A stretch of 64,000 nucleotides of DNA from Cyanobacteria bacterium SIG27 (GCA_015152565.1 SUTT01000004.1:1-64000); one strand, 5' to 3'; positions 38,821 through 49,530 are shown, counted from the stretch's first letter. Translations and numbers: made by a program. The notes: generated by a model from the sequence alone, not told the origin.

Positions 38821-40488
38821 TTAAGCTTCAAAAAGCTTGTAAAGTCTTTCTTCGATTATTTTATTATCTAATTCGTTATGAATTTTATTTAAGTTTAGCG
38901 CTTTTTGATATTGTTTTGCAGCGTTAATTTTTTCATTCATTGTTTCGTGGCTTCTTGCTAAGTTGAAGTGAGCTAAAACATAATTAGGATTAATTTCTAC
39001 TGCTGTTCTAAAATAATCCATTGCTCTTGTAGCATCGCCAAGTCCATCAAGGAATACAACGCCAAGGTTATTGTATGCTATATCATAGCTTGAATCTAGT
39101 TCAATTGCTTTTGAATAGAAAATTATTGCTTTTTCTATACAATCTTTTTCCCAAAAAGCCATAGCTAAACGAGAATATAATTTTGGATTTTCGCTATCAT
39201 CTCTTAGTGCTAGTTGATAATATTCAACAGCGTGGTCTAAATCTTCAACATCATAATAAATGTCTGCGATTGCTTCATAAATTTGAGATTTATTTTTAGT
39301 TAAAAGTAAGCTATTTTCAAGCATTGAAATAGCAGCTTCTGAGTTTCCTTTAACTTGATGATAGATTGCAGCTAAAGCTTGCGCAACAACCGCTGACCAT
39401 TCATCGTTAGGATTAGCTTCTAGAGCTTTTTTATATAATTCAATAGCGCTATCATATTGTTCTAATTGAACATAAGCATAAGCTAGAGAATTTTGGAAAT
39501 ATGGATTATCGTTATCATATTTTAGAGCTAATTTAAAAGCTGAAAGTGCATTAATTTTTTCATCTTTTTTAAGATATAAATGCCCTAATTCATAGTAGCA
39601 TTTTGGTAATTCAGGATATTTATTAGCTAAAATTGTGTAATAATCAATTAATTCATTAACTCTATCGTTTTGATATTGTTCAACATATTCGATAGCGTCA
39701 ACTACTTTCATTGGGTCATTGTTTGATAAAATTACAACGTTATTCAAACAATCAAAAGCAATATCATGACGGTTTTTCTTGATTGCAATTTTAGCCATTC
39801 TTTCATAAAGTGCGATTGATTTTTTAGAATTATCAACTGCGCTCAAATAAATATTATAAGCTTTCTTTTCTGAATTAATTTTTTCAAAAAACTCTCCAAT
39901 AGCCCTGTATTTTGCAAAATTAAGGTCATCTACCACATTTTGGCAAACCATTTTAATGCTTGCTTTGTCAAACATACTCATTAAAGCGCCTGTAAAACCA
40001 TAATAAAGAGCGTTTGTATAATCTTTAACAGATTTTTTAGTTGTTGAATTTTTAATTTTTTCTAAACAAGTTAAAGCTAGAACCAAACGAGTTCTAGAAG
40101 TTGATGGTTTTAATTTAATTGCTGTTTTAAATTCATTTTTTGCTTCATCAAATTGTTGATTTAAAGATAGGAAATATCCAAGATACATGTGAGCATTAGC
40201 ATCGTTTGGATTTAAATCTACAGCTCTGTGACATTGTTCGATTGCGTTTTCAACCCCAATTTGACCATTTTTGTGTAAAAGTGTTGCAAGGCGATAATAT
40301 GCACTAGACTCATCAGGGTCTTGCTTGATTGTTTCAATATAGCAATTAATTGCTGTGGTTAAATCTTCGTTTGTAGATTTTAATAAATATCTTTGATGAG
40401 CTTCAACTGCTCTATCTAAACTTTTTTGCGCATTTGTCATAATGGTATCGTCTTCTTTTTGGGGAAATTTACTCTCTTTTGTAATCAT
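38821..40488 (-). CDS. TPR-repeat protein
   Basis: Many TPR units (e.g. DSAIELYKKALEANPNDEWSAVVAQALAAIY); internal Met (MTNAQKS) is an alternative start. Confidence 0.85.
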   Translation of the reverse strand: MITKESKFPQKEDDTIMTNAQKSLDRAVEAHQRYLLKSTNEDLTTAINCYIETIKQDPDESSAYYRLATLLHKNGQIGVENAIEQCHRAVDLNPNDANAHMYLGYFLSLNQQFDEAKNEFKTAIKLKPSTSRTRLVLALTCLEKIKNSTTKKSVKDYTNALYYGFTGALMSMFDKASIKMVCQNVVDDLNFAKYRAIGEFFEKINSEKKAYNIYLSAVDNSKKSIALYERMAKIAIKKNRHDIAFDCLNNVVILSNNDPMKVVDAIEYVEQYQNDRVNELIDYYTILANKYPELPKCYYELGHLYLKKDEKINALSAFKLALKYDNDNPYFQNSLAYAYVQLEQYDSAIELYKKALEANPNDEWSAVVAQALAAIYHQVKGNSEAAISMLENSLLLTKNKSQIYEAIADIYYDVEDLDHAVEYYQLALRDDSENPKLYSRLAMAFWEKDCIEKAIIFYSKAIELDSSYDIAYNNLGVVFLDGLGDATRAMDYFRTAVEINPNYVLAHFNLARSHETMNEKINAAKQYQKALNLNKIHNELDNKIIEERLYKLFEA

Positions 40489-40741
40489 TAATTTTTGACC
40501 TTGATAGAAAAAATCATACTATCAAGTTAACGATTATATAGAATTATGCTTTAATTAAGTTGCTATTAAATCATCTATATAGATGAAAAGGCTTATTAAT
40601 AATACGAAATTTGTCTTATTATTAAAATTTGTTAAAATTTTATGTAAAGATAGTCAATATCTCATGTTGCATGTTTTTTTGATATAGTGTATATTTATTT
40701 TTGCAACAAATGTAATAGTTAATTATAAGGGGGAATATGAA

Positions 40742-41191
40742 TTGGCAGTAATGACACCTATCGGAATGACTAACGTGACCGAAACATCTCAACAACAGGC
40801 ATACTTAGGACGTCACATTTTAGCAGAATTTTTTGATTGTGATCCTAATGTTTTAAATAATCCATCATTAGTAGAAAAATATATGTTAGATGCAGCTTTA
40901 GAATGTGGCGCTACAATTGTTAATAAGTGTTTTCATTTATTTGCTCCACATGGTGTTTCAGGAGTTGTTATCATTTCAGAAAGTCATTTAGCAATTCATA
41001 CTTGGCCTGAATTTGGATACGCTGCAGTTGATTTATTCACTTGTGGCGAACAATGCGATCCAAAAGTTTCTTATGAATTTTTGAAAAGAAAGTTCAATTC
41101 AAGAGATGCAAAATATTCTCAATTGAACCGTGGAATGATGGATGCTGACCAAGTTGAACATAAATCATTCTTAGTTTCAGAGAATTTCTAG
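40742..41191 (+). CDS. speH: S-adenosylmethionine decarboxylase proenzyme (bacterial SpeH type)
   Basis: SESHLAIHTWPEFGYAAVDLFTCG; start TTG 40742 or ATG 40751. Confidence 0.93.
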   Translation: MAVMTPIGMTNVTETSQQQAYLGRHILAEFFDCDPNVLNNPSLVEKYMLDAALECGATIVNKCFHLFAPHGVSGVVIISESHLAIHTWPEFGYAAVDLFTCGEQCDPKVSYEFLKRKFNSRDAKYSQLNRGMMDADQVEHKSFLVSENF

Positions 41192-41220
41192 TTAAAATAA
41201 ATTTATTTGCATAGATAAAA

Positions 41221-41252
41221 TGCCAAGTTGCAATTATTCAACTTGGCATTTA
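41221..41252. terminator. Terminator between speH and cysE
   Basis: tgccaagttg-N8-caacttggca. Confidence 0.75.
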
Positions 41253-41253
41253 T

Positions 41254-41907
41254 TTAATTATTTTTAACAACTTCTTTTAATTTTTCTTGAAGTTCCATAA
41301 CTTCATATTTTAAACGATTAAGTTCGCAAGCTATTGGGTCAGGTATTCTATTATGTTGTAATTGTCCTTCGACGTATTTTGTTTGTTTAACAATTCGTCC
41401 GGGAATACCAACAACAGTACAATGCTCAGGTACATTATCAATTACAACAGAACCTGCGCCAATTGTTGAATAATTTCCTATTTCAATATTACCCAAGACT
41501 TTTGCTCCAGCGCCCACTGTTACAAAATTGCCAATCGTAGGATGGCGTTTGCCTTCTTCTTTTCCTGTGCCGCCAAGGGTTACACCTTGATAAATTAAAA
41601 CATCATCACCAATTATGGTGGTTTCGCCAATAACAACTCCCATCCCATGGTCAATAAAAAAGCGTTTTCCTATAGATGCTCCCGGGTGGATTTCGATTCC
41701 TGTAAAAAATCTAGCTATTTGAGAAATCATTCTTGGAATAAACGGTATTCCCCAATAGCGCAATTTATGAGCAATTCGGTGTGCCAATAAAACGTGAAAA
41801 CCTTGATATAAAAAAATAACCTCTAAGACGCTACGAGCTGCAACGTCTTTTTCTTTAATAGTGTTTATATCTTCTATTATTGTTTTTATCCAACTTGTTA
41901 TTCTCAT
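41254..41907 (-). CDS. cysE: Serine O-acetyltransferase
   Basis: [58 protein letters not shown]. Confidence 0.93.
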   Translation of the reverse strand: MRITSWIKTIIEDINTIKEKDVAARSVLEVIFLYQGFHVLLAHRIAHKLRYWGIPFIPRMISQIARFFTGIEIHPGASIGKRFFIDHGMGVVIGETTIIGDDVLIYQGVTLGGTGKEEGKRHPTIGNFVTVGAGAKVLGNIEIGNYSTIGAGSVVIDNVPEHCTVVGIPGRIVKQTKYVEGQLQHNRIPDPIACELNRLKYEVMELQEKLKEVVKNN

Positions 41908-42016
41908 AGCTTAATTATATTACAAAATTTTTTAAGGTTAATCAATATTAAGGCTATTTCTTTGAATTGGAAAATGTTTGTGATAACATAAAAAGGACAA
42001 TAAAAAAGGAATAAAA

Positions 42017-42238
42017 ATGACAACATTTTTTTATGGTTTACAAATAGCAAGCGCAATATTAAGTGTACTTTTAATCTTATTGCACTCACCAAAAGGTGAT
42101 GGAATGGCTGCAATTGGTGCTGCAAGCCAATTGTTTGCGTCACAAAAATCAACAGAAAAAGGACTAAACAAAGTGACATATTTCTTTGTTGGTTTATTTG
42201 TTCTATCAACATTTATGCTTGGTTTTATTTTAAAATAG
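42017..42238 (+). CDS. secG: Preprotein translocase subunit SecG
   Basis: LLILLHSPKGDGMAAIGAASQLFASQKSTEKGLNKVTYFFV. Confidence 0.88.
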   Translation: MTTFFYGLQIASAILSVLLILLHSPKGDGMAAIGAASQLFASQKSTEKGLNKVTYFFVGLFVLSTFMLGFILK

Positions 42239-42247
42239 GAGTGTGAA

Positions 42248-42715
42248 ATGCTTAACAGAGTTAAAAGATGGTCAGACGAATTTAAAACTTTTGCAATCAA
42301 AGGTAATGTTATCGATATGGCTGTCGGCATCATTATTGGTGCAGCTTTTGGTAAAGTTGTAAATTCAATCGTTGCAGATATCATTATGCCTCCAATTGGT
42401 TGGTTAATGGGTAAAGTTGATTTTACTAATTTATACATTAGTTTATCTGGAAATAACGATTATCCAACACTGGCAGCAGCACAAGCGGCAGGCGAAACAA
42501 CAATTAACTATGGTTTGTTTATTAACACTATAATCAATTTTGTTATCGTGGCTTTTGCAGTATTTTTATTAATCAAATTTATTAATAAATTAAGAGCAAC
42601 TGTTGAGAAAAAAGAAGAAGTAGTTGAAGAGGCAACAACAAAAGAATGTCCTAAATGCTTCTCAACAATCAACATCAATGCTACAAAATGCCCATATTGT
42701 ACATCAGATATTTAA
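42248..42715 (+). CDS. mscL: Large-conductance mechanosensitive channel with C-terminal zinc ribbon
   Basis: [42 protein letters not shown]-term [18 protein letters not shown]. Confidence 0.93.
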   Translation: MLNRVKRWSDEFKTFAIKGNVIDMAVGIIIGAAFGKVVNSIVADIIMPPIGWLMGKVDFTNLYISLSGNNDYPTLAAAQAAGETTINYGLFINTIINFVIVAFAVFLLIKFINKLRATVEKKEEVVEEATTKECPKCFSTININATKCPYCTSDI

Positions 42716-42729
42716 TTAAGGAATTATAA

Positions 42730-43821
42730 ATGTTAAAAGTTGGTATCGTAGGTCTTCCAAATGTTGGAAAATCAACATTATTTAATGCTCTAACAAGTGC
42801 TAAAAATGCTCAGAGCGCAAACTATCCTTTTTGCACAATTGAGCCTAACGTTGGAGTAGTTAATGTTCCTGATGAAAGATTATATAAACTTCAAGATTTA
42901 GTTCATACGCAAACCGTAATCCCAACAGCAATTGAATTTGTTGATATTGCAGGTCTGGTTAAAGGCGCTTCTCAGGGTGAAGGCTTAGGAAACCAATTCT
43001 TACATAACATCAGGGAAGTTGATGCTATTGTTCAAGTTGTTCGCTGTTTTGATGATGTTAATACAATCCATGTAAACGGCAAAGTTGATCCTATTGATGA
43101 TATTGAAACGATTAATATGGAGCTTGCTTTAGCTGACCTTTCAACATTAGATAATATTTCAAAACGCATTGCAAAACAAGTCAAAGGCGGAGATAAAGAA
43201 GCAGTTTTGCAAGATACCGTAATTAAAAAATGTATGCCATTTTTAGAAAAAGGTAAATTTATTGATTCATCCGATTTTACTCCTGATGAAAAACGTGCGC
43301 TTCACATGTGTCATTTATTAATGTCAAAACCTGTGATTTATTGTGCTAATGTTTCAGAAATGGATTTAAAAGACGGCAATGCTTATACTAAAAAAGTTCA
43401 AGAATTTGCAGGAGATGACGCTCAAGTTGTGTTCATTTGCGCAAATTTAGAAGAAGAACTTGTTGATTTAGGTGAAACTGAAGCAAAAAATTATCTTGCT
43501 GAGCTGGGAATTGAAAACTCGGGTATTGAGCGAATGATTAAATCGGCTTATGATATTTTAAATTTAAGAACATATATCACAGCAGGCGAAAAAGAGGTTC
43601 GTGCTTGGACAATCACAAAAGGAACAAAAGCTCCGGCTGCGGCAGGGGTTATTCATACAGATTTTGAAAAAGGCTTTATTAAAGCAGAAGTTGTTTCTTA
43701 TGATGATTTTATTTCTGCTGGTTCTTGGGCAGCAGCAAGAGAAAAAGGAGTTGCTCGCTTAGAGGGGAAAGAATATGTTGTTCAAGATGGCGATATAATG
43801 CTATTTAGATTTAACAACTAA
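42730..43821 (+). CDS. ychF: Redox-regulated ATPase/GTPase YchF
   Basis: VGLPNVGKSTLFNALT, ANYPFCTIEPNVGVVNVPDERL, DIAGLVKGASQGEGLGNQFL. Confidence 0.95.
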   Translation: MLKVGIVGLPNVGKSTLFNALTSAKNAQSANYPFCTIEPNVGVVNVPDERLYKLQDLVHTQTVIPTAIEFVDIAGLVKGASQGEGLGNQFLHNIREVDAIVQVVRCFDDVNTIHVNGKVDPIDDIETINMELALADLSTLDNISKRIAKQVKGGDKEAVLQDTVIKKCMPFLEKGKFIDSSDFTPDEKRALHMCHLLMSKPVIYCANVSEMDLKDGNAYTKKVQEFAGDDAQVVFICANLEEELVDLGETEAKNYLAELGIENSGIERMIKSAYDILNLRTYITAGEKEVRAWTITKGTKAPAAAGVIHTDFEKGFIKAEVVSYDDFISAGSWAAAREKGVARLEGKEYVVQDGDIMLFRFNN

Positions 43822-43834
43822 TTAAAACTACAAT

Positions 43835-43868
43835 AAAAAGAGTGTGAAGATAGTTTCACACTCTTTTT
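43835..43868. terminator. Bidirectional terminator
   Basis: aaaaagagtgtgaa-gatag-tttcacactcttttt. Confidence 0.85.
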
Positions 43869-43884
43869 ATTGTATCTATTTTAC

Positions 43885-44316
43885 TTATTTACTACGATTT
43901 AAAAAAGCCTTAAGTGCATCTTGACGATTATCCGGAGTTGATAAATCAAAAGCTTCAAAATAATCTTCTTCATCGGGATTAACAAAAGCACTGCTATAAT
44001 ATTTTTTAACAAATATCAAAATAAAAAATACTAATATTGCAGATAAAATCACTCCACAAGCTGCTCGTAATAAGTATGCAAATACTTTTTTAGCTTCGCT
44101 TCTAGTATCTGGAACAACTTCTTTTTTAATTCCTTGGGTATTGATTGGTTCAATATCAAGGTCATTAACTTTAACATCCTTTTGAATTAATTTCATTTGC
44201 TCAGGAGTAATGCTCTCCAGTGCAATTAAATCATTTTTTGCTTGCACATTTGGATTTAGAGCAATTAAACCCGTAAAACAAAGAGTTAAAATAATTCTAT
44301 GAAGATGTTTTAGCAC
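43885..44316 (-). CDS. Hypothetical membrane protein
   Basis: GTG start at 44316 with aaggag RBS; signal/TM LHRIILTLCFTGLIALNPNVQA and second TM; the longer 44394 ORF start is poly-Lys read out of frame over rne. Confidence 0.6.
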   Translation of the reverse strand: MLKHLHRIILTLCFTGLIALNPNVQAKNDLIALESITPEQMKLIQKDVKVNDLDIEPINTQGIKKEVVPDTRSEAKKVFAYLLRAACGVILSAILVFFILIFVKKYYSSAFVNPDEEDYFEAFDLSTPDNRQDALKAFLNRSK

Positions 44317-46111
44317 TTTTTGTTCTCCTTGTGATTCTTGTTGTTCTTTTTTTAGGCTTTTCTTCTTTTTCTTCTTTTTCTGTTTTTTCTTCAACTACTT
44401 TTTCTTCAGCCTTCTCAATTTCAGCTTCTTTTATGATATTTTCTTCTTTTACTTCTTCTTTTTTCTTGGTTTTTTTAGCTTTTCTAGACAGTTTAGCAGG
44501 TTTTTCTTCTTTTTTCTCGCTAACTTCTTTTTGTGCTTTTTCTTCTATATTTTCATCATTTTTTTCTTCTTTGATTTCTTCGACAGCTTCAAGTGCATTA
44601 TCAATAACAACGTCTTTAATCAAATCATCAATAAGCTCGTTAACCTTTGCCTTTGTAAGCTCTTGAACTTCTTTTTCAACTTGAACATTTTGAACTTGTT
44701 CTTGATTTTCAAAGTTTTGTTCTTGTTCTTGATTTTGGTTTTGATTTTGGAATTTATTTCTGTTTTTATCACGTCTATTGTTTTTATCAAATTTGTGATT
44801 TTTATTATTTTGCGGAGCTTGTTCTGATGAATTATTAAAGTTAGAGCTAAATGGTCCTTTAATTTTGTTCATTTTGGCTCTATTTTCGCCAACTGCTGTT
44901 GCTGTAGCAAATTTTAAATCATCAATAATAAAACCTTGTCCATTACATTTATCACATTTTTTAGTGAAAATCTCAGATAAGCTTTGACCTTGTCTATGGC
45001 GAGTAAGCTCAACAAGCCCTAAATCGGATAATTGTCCAATTTGTGGTTTGGCTTTGTCTTTTTCTAGGGCTAATTCAAAGTGTTCTAAAAGCGCCAATTT
45101 GTCCATACGAGAAGTCATATCGATAAAATCAACAATTACCATACCGCCAATGTTTCTTAATTTTAATTGACGAGCAATTTCATCAGCTGCTTGCATATTT
45201 GTTTTTAAAATTGTTTCAGCTTGATTTGATGAAGAAGTAAATTTACCAGAGTTAACATCAACTACGGTTAGAGCTTCTGTTTGTTGAATAAATAAATATC
45301 CGCCTAATGGTAAATTAACTTTTGTATTTAGTGCATTAACAATTTCTTTATTAACCCCTGTTGTAACCAACAATGGGTCGTTGCCTTTATGTATCGTAAC
45401 TTTAACTTGCATATTCCAATGTTGCAACAATTGAGTAGTCCTGTGGAGCGCAAAAGCAGTATCTACAACAATTTCTTCGACATTAGCATCACATGCTTCA
45501 CGGATAACTCGATACAGTAAATCTTGATCACGATATAAAAGAGTTGGAGGGTTAGCGCTATCTGCAGCGTTAACGATAGAATTCCATTTTTCTAATAAGA
45601 TTTCTAAATCTTCTTGAATTTCAGCGTCAGTTTGTCCTTCTGCTTCAGTTCTTACAATCACACCCACGCCAACAGGTTTTAATAAACTAACAATTGATTT
45701 TAGTCTTGCTCTTTCTTTTTGAGAAGTAATTTTTTTAGAAACATTTACCCCTTTTTCATCAGGAAGTAAAACTAAAAATCTTCCAGGTAATGATAGCGCT
45801 GTTGTTACTCTTGGACCTTTGTGTCCTGTTGGTTCTTTAACAACTTGAACGATTAATTTTTGGTTAGGTTTAACTTTTTCTTTCAAAGTTCCTTTGCCCA
45901 TAATATCATCGGTATGAATAAAGCCCATTTTATCTGGCATGCCAACATCAACAAAAGCTGCTTCAATTGATGGTAAAACGTTATCTACACGGGATAAATA
46001 AACATCACCTAATAAAACATCTCCTTTTGAAACAAAAAATTCGCAAACCTTATTATCTTCTAAAACTGCTGCGATATTATCTTTTTCAGAAATGATAATT
46101 TTCTTTGTCAT
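44297..46111 (-). CDS. Ribonuclease E/G
   Basis: S1-like LGDVYLSRVDNVLPSIEAAFVDVG; GGYLFIQQTEALTVVDVNSG; CDKCNGQGF; charged low-complexity C-terminus. Confidence 0.93.
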   Translation of the reverse strand: MTKKIIISEKDNIAAVLEDNKVCEFFVSKGDVLLGDVYLSRVDNVLPSIEAAFVDVGMPDKMGFIHTDDIMGKGTLKEKVKPNQKLIVQVVKEPTGHKGPRVTTALSLPGRFLVLLPDEKGVNVSKKITSQKERARLKSIVSLLKPVGVGVIVRTEAEGQTDAEIQEDLEILLEKWNSIVNAADSANPPTLLYRDQDLLYRVIREACDANVEEIVVDTAFALHRTTQLLQHWNMQVKVTIHKGNDPLLVTTGVNKEIVNALNTKVNLPLGGYLFIQQTEALTVVDVNSGKFTSSSNQAETILKTNMQAADEIARQLKLRNIGGMVIVDFIDMTSRMDKLALLEHFELALEKDKAKPQIGQLSDLGLVELTRHRQGQSLSEIFTKKCDKCNGQGFIIDDLKFATATAVGENRAKMNKIKGPFSSNFNNSSEQAPQNNKNHKFDKNNRRDKNRNKFQNQNQNQEQEQNFENQEQVQNVQVEKEVQELTKAKVNELIDDLIKDVVIDNALEAVEEIKEEKNDENIEEKAQKEVSEKKEEKPAKLSRKAKKTKKKEEVKEENIIKEAEIEKAEEKVVEEKTEKEEKEEKPKKRTTRITRRTKSAKTSS

Positions 46112-46129
46112 AGTAAAATTCCTTTAAAC

Positions 46130-46819
46130 TTAAATAACTCTCAAGTCGGTATCGAAAAATTTTACCCTTTTAATTTTGAAAATATTACTTTCACCAAATA
46201 TTGTTTTGAGAAATTCATCCGCACGAAGCGACGGGATTTGCTCATTTTGTCCAGCTTTTAATATAAAGCTCAGAACACCATCATCCTTAATTTCAAATGT
46301 TTTTAGGGAATTTCGATAGTTAATTGTTTTTTCTATACCTTTTTTAGTTTTCTTCGTGATTAAAATTTCATCCGAAGACAAACACTTTTCTATAATATAT
46401 CTTATTTTTTCCAAATTGTAAAGTTGGTTTTTTTCAAAATCATATATAGCTTGATATTGCGCCCATTGAATATAATTTTCTAATGATTTTGGCTCTTGAA
46501 TACTTTCATCAATTTCAATTAATTCAATAACTTTAACTCCATTAGGAGAATATTTTTCAAATTGTTCAATAAAATCGGATTTCAAAGGTTCATAAGTTTG
46601 AAAGTTAACAAGTTCGCAATCTGATTCTAAAAATATAGGTAATGCTGGAGAATACGAAACCTTTGGCATTGGATTAAAACCTTGCGATAAAACAAGTTTC
46701 AGCTCAAGGCGTCTAAAAACTTTCAAAATCAAGTTTTGCCAATCAAGATGGGAAATAAAACACAATTCCTTATTTTTAGTAACTTTTAATCTATGCTTGT
46801 AAATTTTTTCGTTTTGCAT
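46130..46819 (-). CDS. TIGR03936/DUF2344 radical SAM-associated protein
   Basis: HRLKVTKNKELCFISHLDWQNLILKVFRRLELKLVLSQGFNPMPKVSYSPALPIFLES. Confidence 0.85.
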   Translation of the reverse strand: MQNEKIYKHRLKVTKNKELCFISHLDWQNLILKVFRRLELKLVLSQGFNPMPKVSYSPALPIFLESDCELVNFQTYEPLKSDFIEQFEKYSPNGVKVIELIEIDESIQEPKSLENYIQWAQYQAIYDFEKNQLYNLEKIRYIIEKCLSSDEILITKKTKKGIEKTINYRNSLKTFEIKDDGVLSFILKAGQNEQIPSLRADEFLKTIFGESNIFKIKRVKFFDTDLRVI

Positions 46820-47015
46820 TGTTTATTTTTTTGATAAATTCTAGTTCTTCATTTTGAGATGGCGTAAAATCACTTTTTGAAATAATATGACTTTGAAGCT
46901 CGTTTAGATAACTAAGCTCAGAAATTGCACTATCAAGCTGTTCACGTCTAATTTCTTTTGCTAAACGTGATAAAACCTTAGTATTTATAAATTCATCTTG
47001 AAAAAACGATTTCAT
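46791..47015 (-). CDS. Small hypothetical protein
   Basis: 74 aa, overlaps the DUF2344 start. Confidence 0.5.
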   Translation of the reverse strand: MKSFFQDEFINTKVLSRLAKEIRREQLDSAISELSYLNELQSHIISKSDFTPSQNEELEFIKKINNAKRKNLQA

Positions 47016-47159
47016 AAAATAAATTGTATCATTATAAATTTTAAAAAGGCTAAAAGTTAAAGTTTTGTAATATATAAAATACTGTAAAATATTGTTTCAA
47101 AAATAACTTATTTTAAACATTTTCTGCTACAATATTTTTATTAGGATAGAGGTGTTTAT

Positions 47160-49487
47160 ATGTTGAAGTTATTAACAAGAAAAGACAAATGCGAAGCAAA
47201 TTTTTCCCCAAAAGAACTTGATACTCTTTTAGCGAAAGTTGCTCAAATTTATAGAATTGATGAAATTGACAAAGATAGAAAAAAATATCTTTCAAATACA
47301 ATTAAAAAATATGGTTATCTGCCATATCCTCAATATAAGGTTTTGCAAGAGTTAACTCCTGCTGAAACAATTTATTGTCTTGTTGAAAAATTGATTTATG
47401 CTAAAACTTTTGTTGTTAATAAATTTATCGATTTTAAAAACCCATCTGTATTAGCAAGAAAAAACATTAAAAACTCAAACTGGTTCAAGCAAGAAGGACA
47501 CAACATCAAGCTTCTATCATTAAGCGGACTTGGGGATGGCAACGCTTCAACAAACGCCGGTAAATTTATAGATTGGGTAAAATGCCTAATTACGCTTGAT
47601 ATTGGTAACGAAGAATTTGATATTTTACCAACTACATTATATTTAATTCCATTTTTCGAGCGTGAATTTGATTGTGCATATTTACCAAAATCTTCTGAAG
47701 TTTCAAAAAATCTTCAAGATGATAATTTGATGAAGTTTTTAGGATTAGACGCAAAAGATCAAGTAAAATTATTCATTGAATTTGCGCAATTGGCAGGTCA
47801 TCCTGTAATTTATGATGTTTTACCTCAAACTGCAAGATTTTCAAAAATCGTTCTATCAAAACCATACGTTGCAAGATGGATAGATATAAATGAGCTAACC
47901 ACAAGCATAATGGGTTATTTGAATGCTCTTGTAGCTCAAATTATGCAAAAAAGAACATATAAAGATGAAGATGTATTAAATGCTCAAAAAGCATATATTG
48001 AAATCTTAAAAGGTAATCCTAAAAAATATAGCGATAAAATTCAAAAAATTATTAATGAAATTGAAGAAGATATTAAAGAATATAAAATTCTTGAATCATA
48101 CAAAATGAGCTTTGCGGGCGTGCAAGACGAACTTCAAAAGAAAGCTCAAGAAATTATCAATCGAGTTAACAAAAAGCATCCAAAAACAGAAGAAGATATT
48201 GTCAATCAAGATGAAATCACAGCTGCTTTAATTAATGCTGGTCTTTGGACAATGCCTGGTGGAGCTTGGTGCAGCGCAGGCGTTCCTGTATTTGATAAAA
48301 TGAATAAAGGTAGACAATATCCCCTATTTAAACACTATAACTATAAAGGTGAAGATGTAACTCATTTTGCTAATTTAGATTGTCAAACTCCATATTATTT
48401 CTACCATTTTGAATTAAATAAATATAATGGAGATGTTATTGATTTTTATGTTGATTACATGTTAAATCTTCAAAAAGAATATAACTTTGATGGTTTTAGA
48501 GTTGATCATATTGATCATATTGTTGATGAAGTTTCGCAAAACAAAAAAGCTCAACCATTAAGCTATAGAATACCATCTAAAGTTTTAGGAAAAGTTAATT
48601 CTACTCTTAAAAAGAAAATTCCATATTTTGCAACATTAGCAGAATATATGCTTTGGGATGGATATTTTAAGGAATATCACAAAGATATGAAATTTGATTT
48701 ACTTTGGGGTGATGATATTGTTGCTCAAAGCATTAAAACTCCGGAACAAATCATTAACGATAATTTAAGATTATCGACATATAACCAAAAACAAGGTAAA
48801 ACCAATGCTCTATCTATCTTAAAAGGCTATAATAACCAAGATGGCGAATTTAGAGATATCAACCAATACCCAGGGCAATTAGGCGCAAACGGAGCTTTGT
48901 TTAAATGGTTTAAAATGAAATTCATTCCGGGTGGAAAATTCGCTTCTCGCCCAACATTATTAGTTGATGGAGATGAAAGTTTTACAAAAACAGGAATTGA
49001 AAGAGTTATTTCAAAAGAATCTTCTATGATTAGAAATTTTGATTGGGATTTCTTTGAAAAGTTCCATGCACTAAACCACTTTGCTCAACATGATAAACTT
49101 TTAAACCAAGGAAGAGCAATTTTGCACACTCAAGAATCAAACGGTTTTGTTTGTTGGGAAGTTGTAGCTGATAGCGACATTAAAGCTAAAAAAGGCGAAA
49201 AACAAGAAACATATTTAATTGTTGCAAACTACTTCTCGCCTTATGAAATAAAAGAAGTTCAAGATGAAAAAGGTCATAGCGAAAAGAAAAATGTTCGAGG
49301 AACAATCACACGTGACAATTTAGTTAAATTAAAACGTGGTAAAAAACTTGTTTCATATTTTGAATTTGAATTGGACGAAATGAACAAATGTCATTTTGTT
49401 GAAAAAATAATGGAAAGTCCAATTTCGAAAGAAATAACATTCAAAGAATTAAGACCTGGTGAATTTAAAGTTTATAAGATGGTATAA
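47160..49487 (+). CDS. Alpha-amylase (GH13)-like protein, divergent
   Basis: YNFDGFRVDHIDHIVDE; FATLAEYMLWDGYFKEYH; DLLWGDDIVAQS; 775 aa, no signal peptide. Confidence 0.65.
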   Translation: MLKLLTRKDKCEANFSPKELDTLLAKVAQIYRIDEIDKDRKKYLSNTIKKYGYLPYPQYKVLQELTPAETIYCLVEKLIYAKTFVVNKFIDFKNPSVLARKNIKNSNWFKQEGHNIKLLSLSGLGDGNASTNAGKFIDWVKCLITLDIGNEEFDILPTTLYLIPFFEREFDCAYLPKSSEVSKNLQDDNLMKFLGLDAKDQVKLFIEFAQLAGHPVIYDVLPQTARFSKIVLSKPYVARWIDINELTTSIMGYLNALVAQIMQKRTYKDEDVLNAQKAYIEILKGNPKKYSDKIQKIINEIEEDIKEYKILESYKMSFAGVQDELQKKAQEIINRVNKKHPKTEEDIVNQDEITAALINAGLWTMPGGAWCSAGVPVFDKMNKGRQYPLFKHYNYKGEDVTHFANLDCQTPYYFYHFELNKYNGDVIDFYVDYMLNLQKEYNFDGFRVDHIDHIVDEVSQNKKAQPLSYRIPSKVLGKVNSTLKKKIPYFATLAEYMLWDGYFKEYHKDMKFDLLWGDDIVAQSIKTPEQIINDNLRLSTYNQKQGKTNALSILKGYNNQDGEFRDINQYPGQLGANGALFKWFKMKFIPGGKFASRPTLLVDGDESFTKTGIERVISKESSMIRNFDWDFFEKFHALNHFAQHDKLLNQGRAILHTQESNGFVCWEVVADSDIKAKKGEKQETYLIVANYFSPYEIKEVQDEKGHSEKKNVRGTITRDNLVKLKRGKKLVSYFEFELDEMNKCHFVEKIMESPISKEITFKELRPGEFKVYKMV

Positions 49488-49516
49488 AAAAGAGAGGCTC
49501 TAAGCCTCTCTTTTTT
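49487..49516. terminator. Terminator
   Basis: gagaggct-cta-agcctctc then T-run. Confidence 0.8.
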
Positions 49517-49530
49517 ATATATTAATTTTT

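Noticed and set aside
44317-44394. Poly-Lys N-terminus (MKKKQKKKKKKK) of the 43885-44394 ORF
   Set aside because: Out-of-frame reading of the rne C-terminus; GTG 44316 with an AAGGAG RBS is the better start
44331-44827. Ser/Phe-rich ORFs antisense to rne/rng
   Set aside because: Mirror of the Lys/Glu-rich RNase E/G C-terminus; compositional artefact
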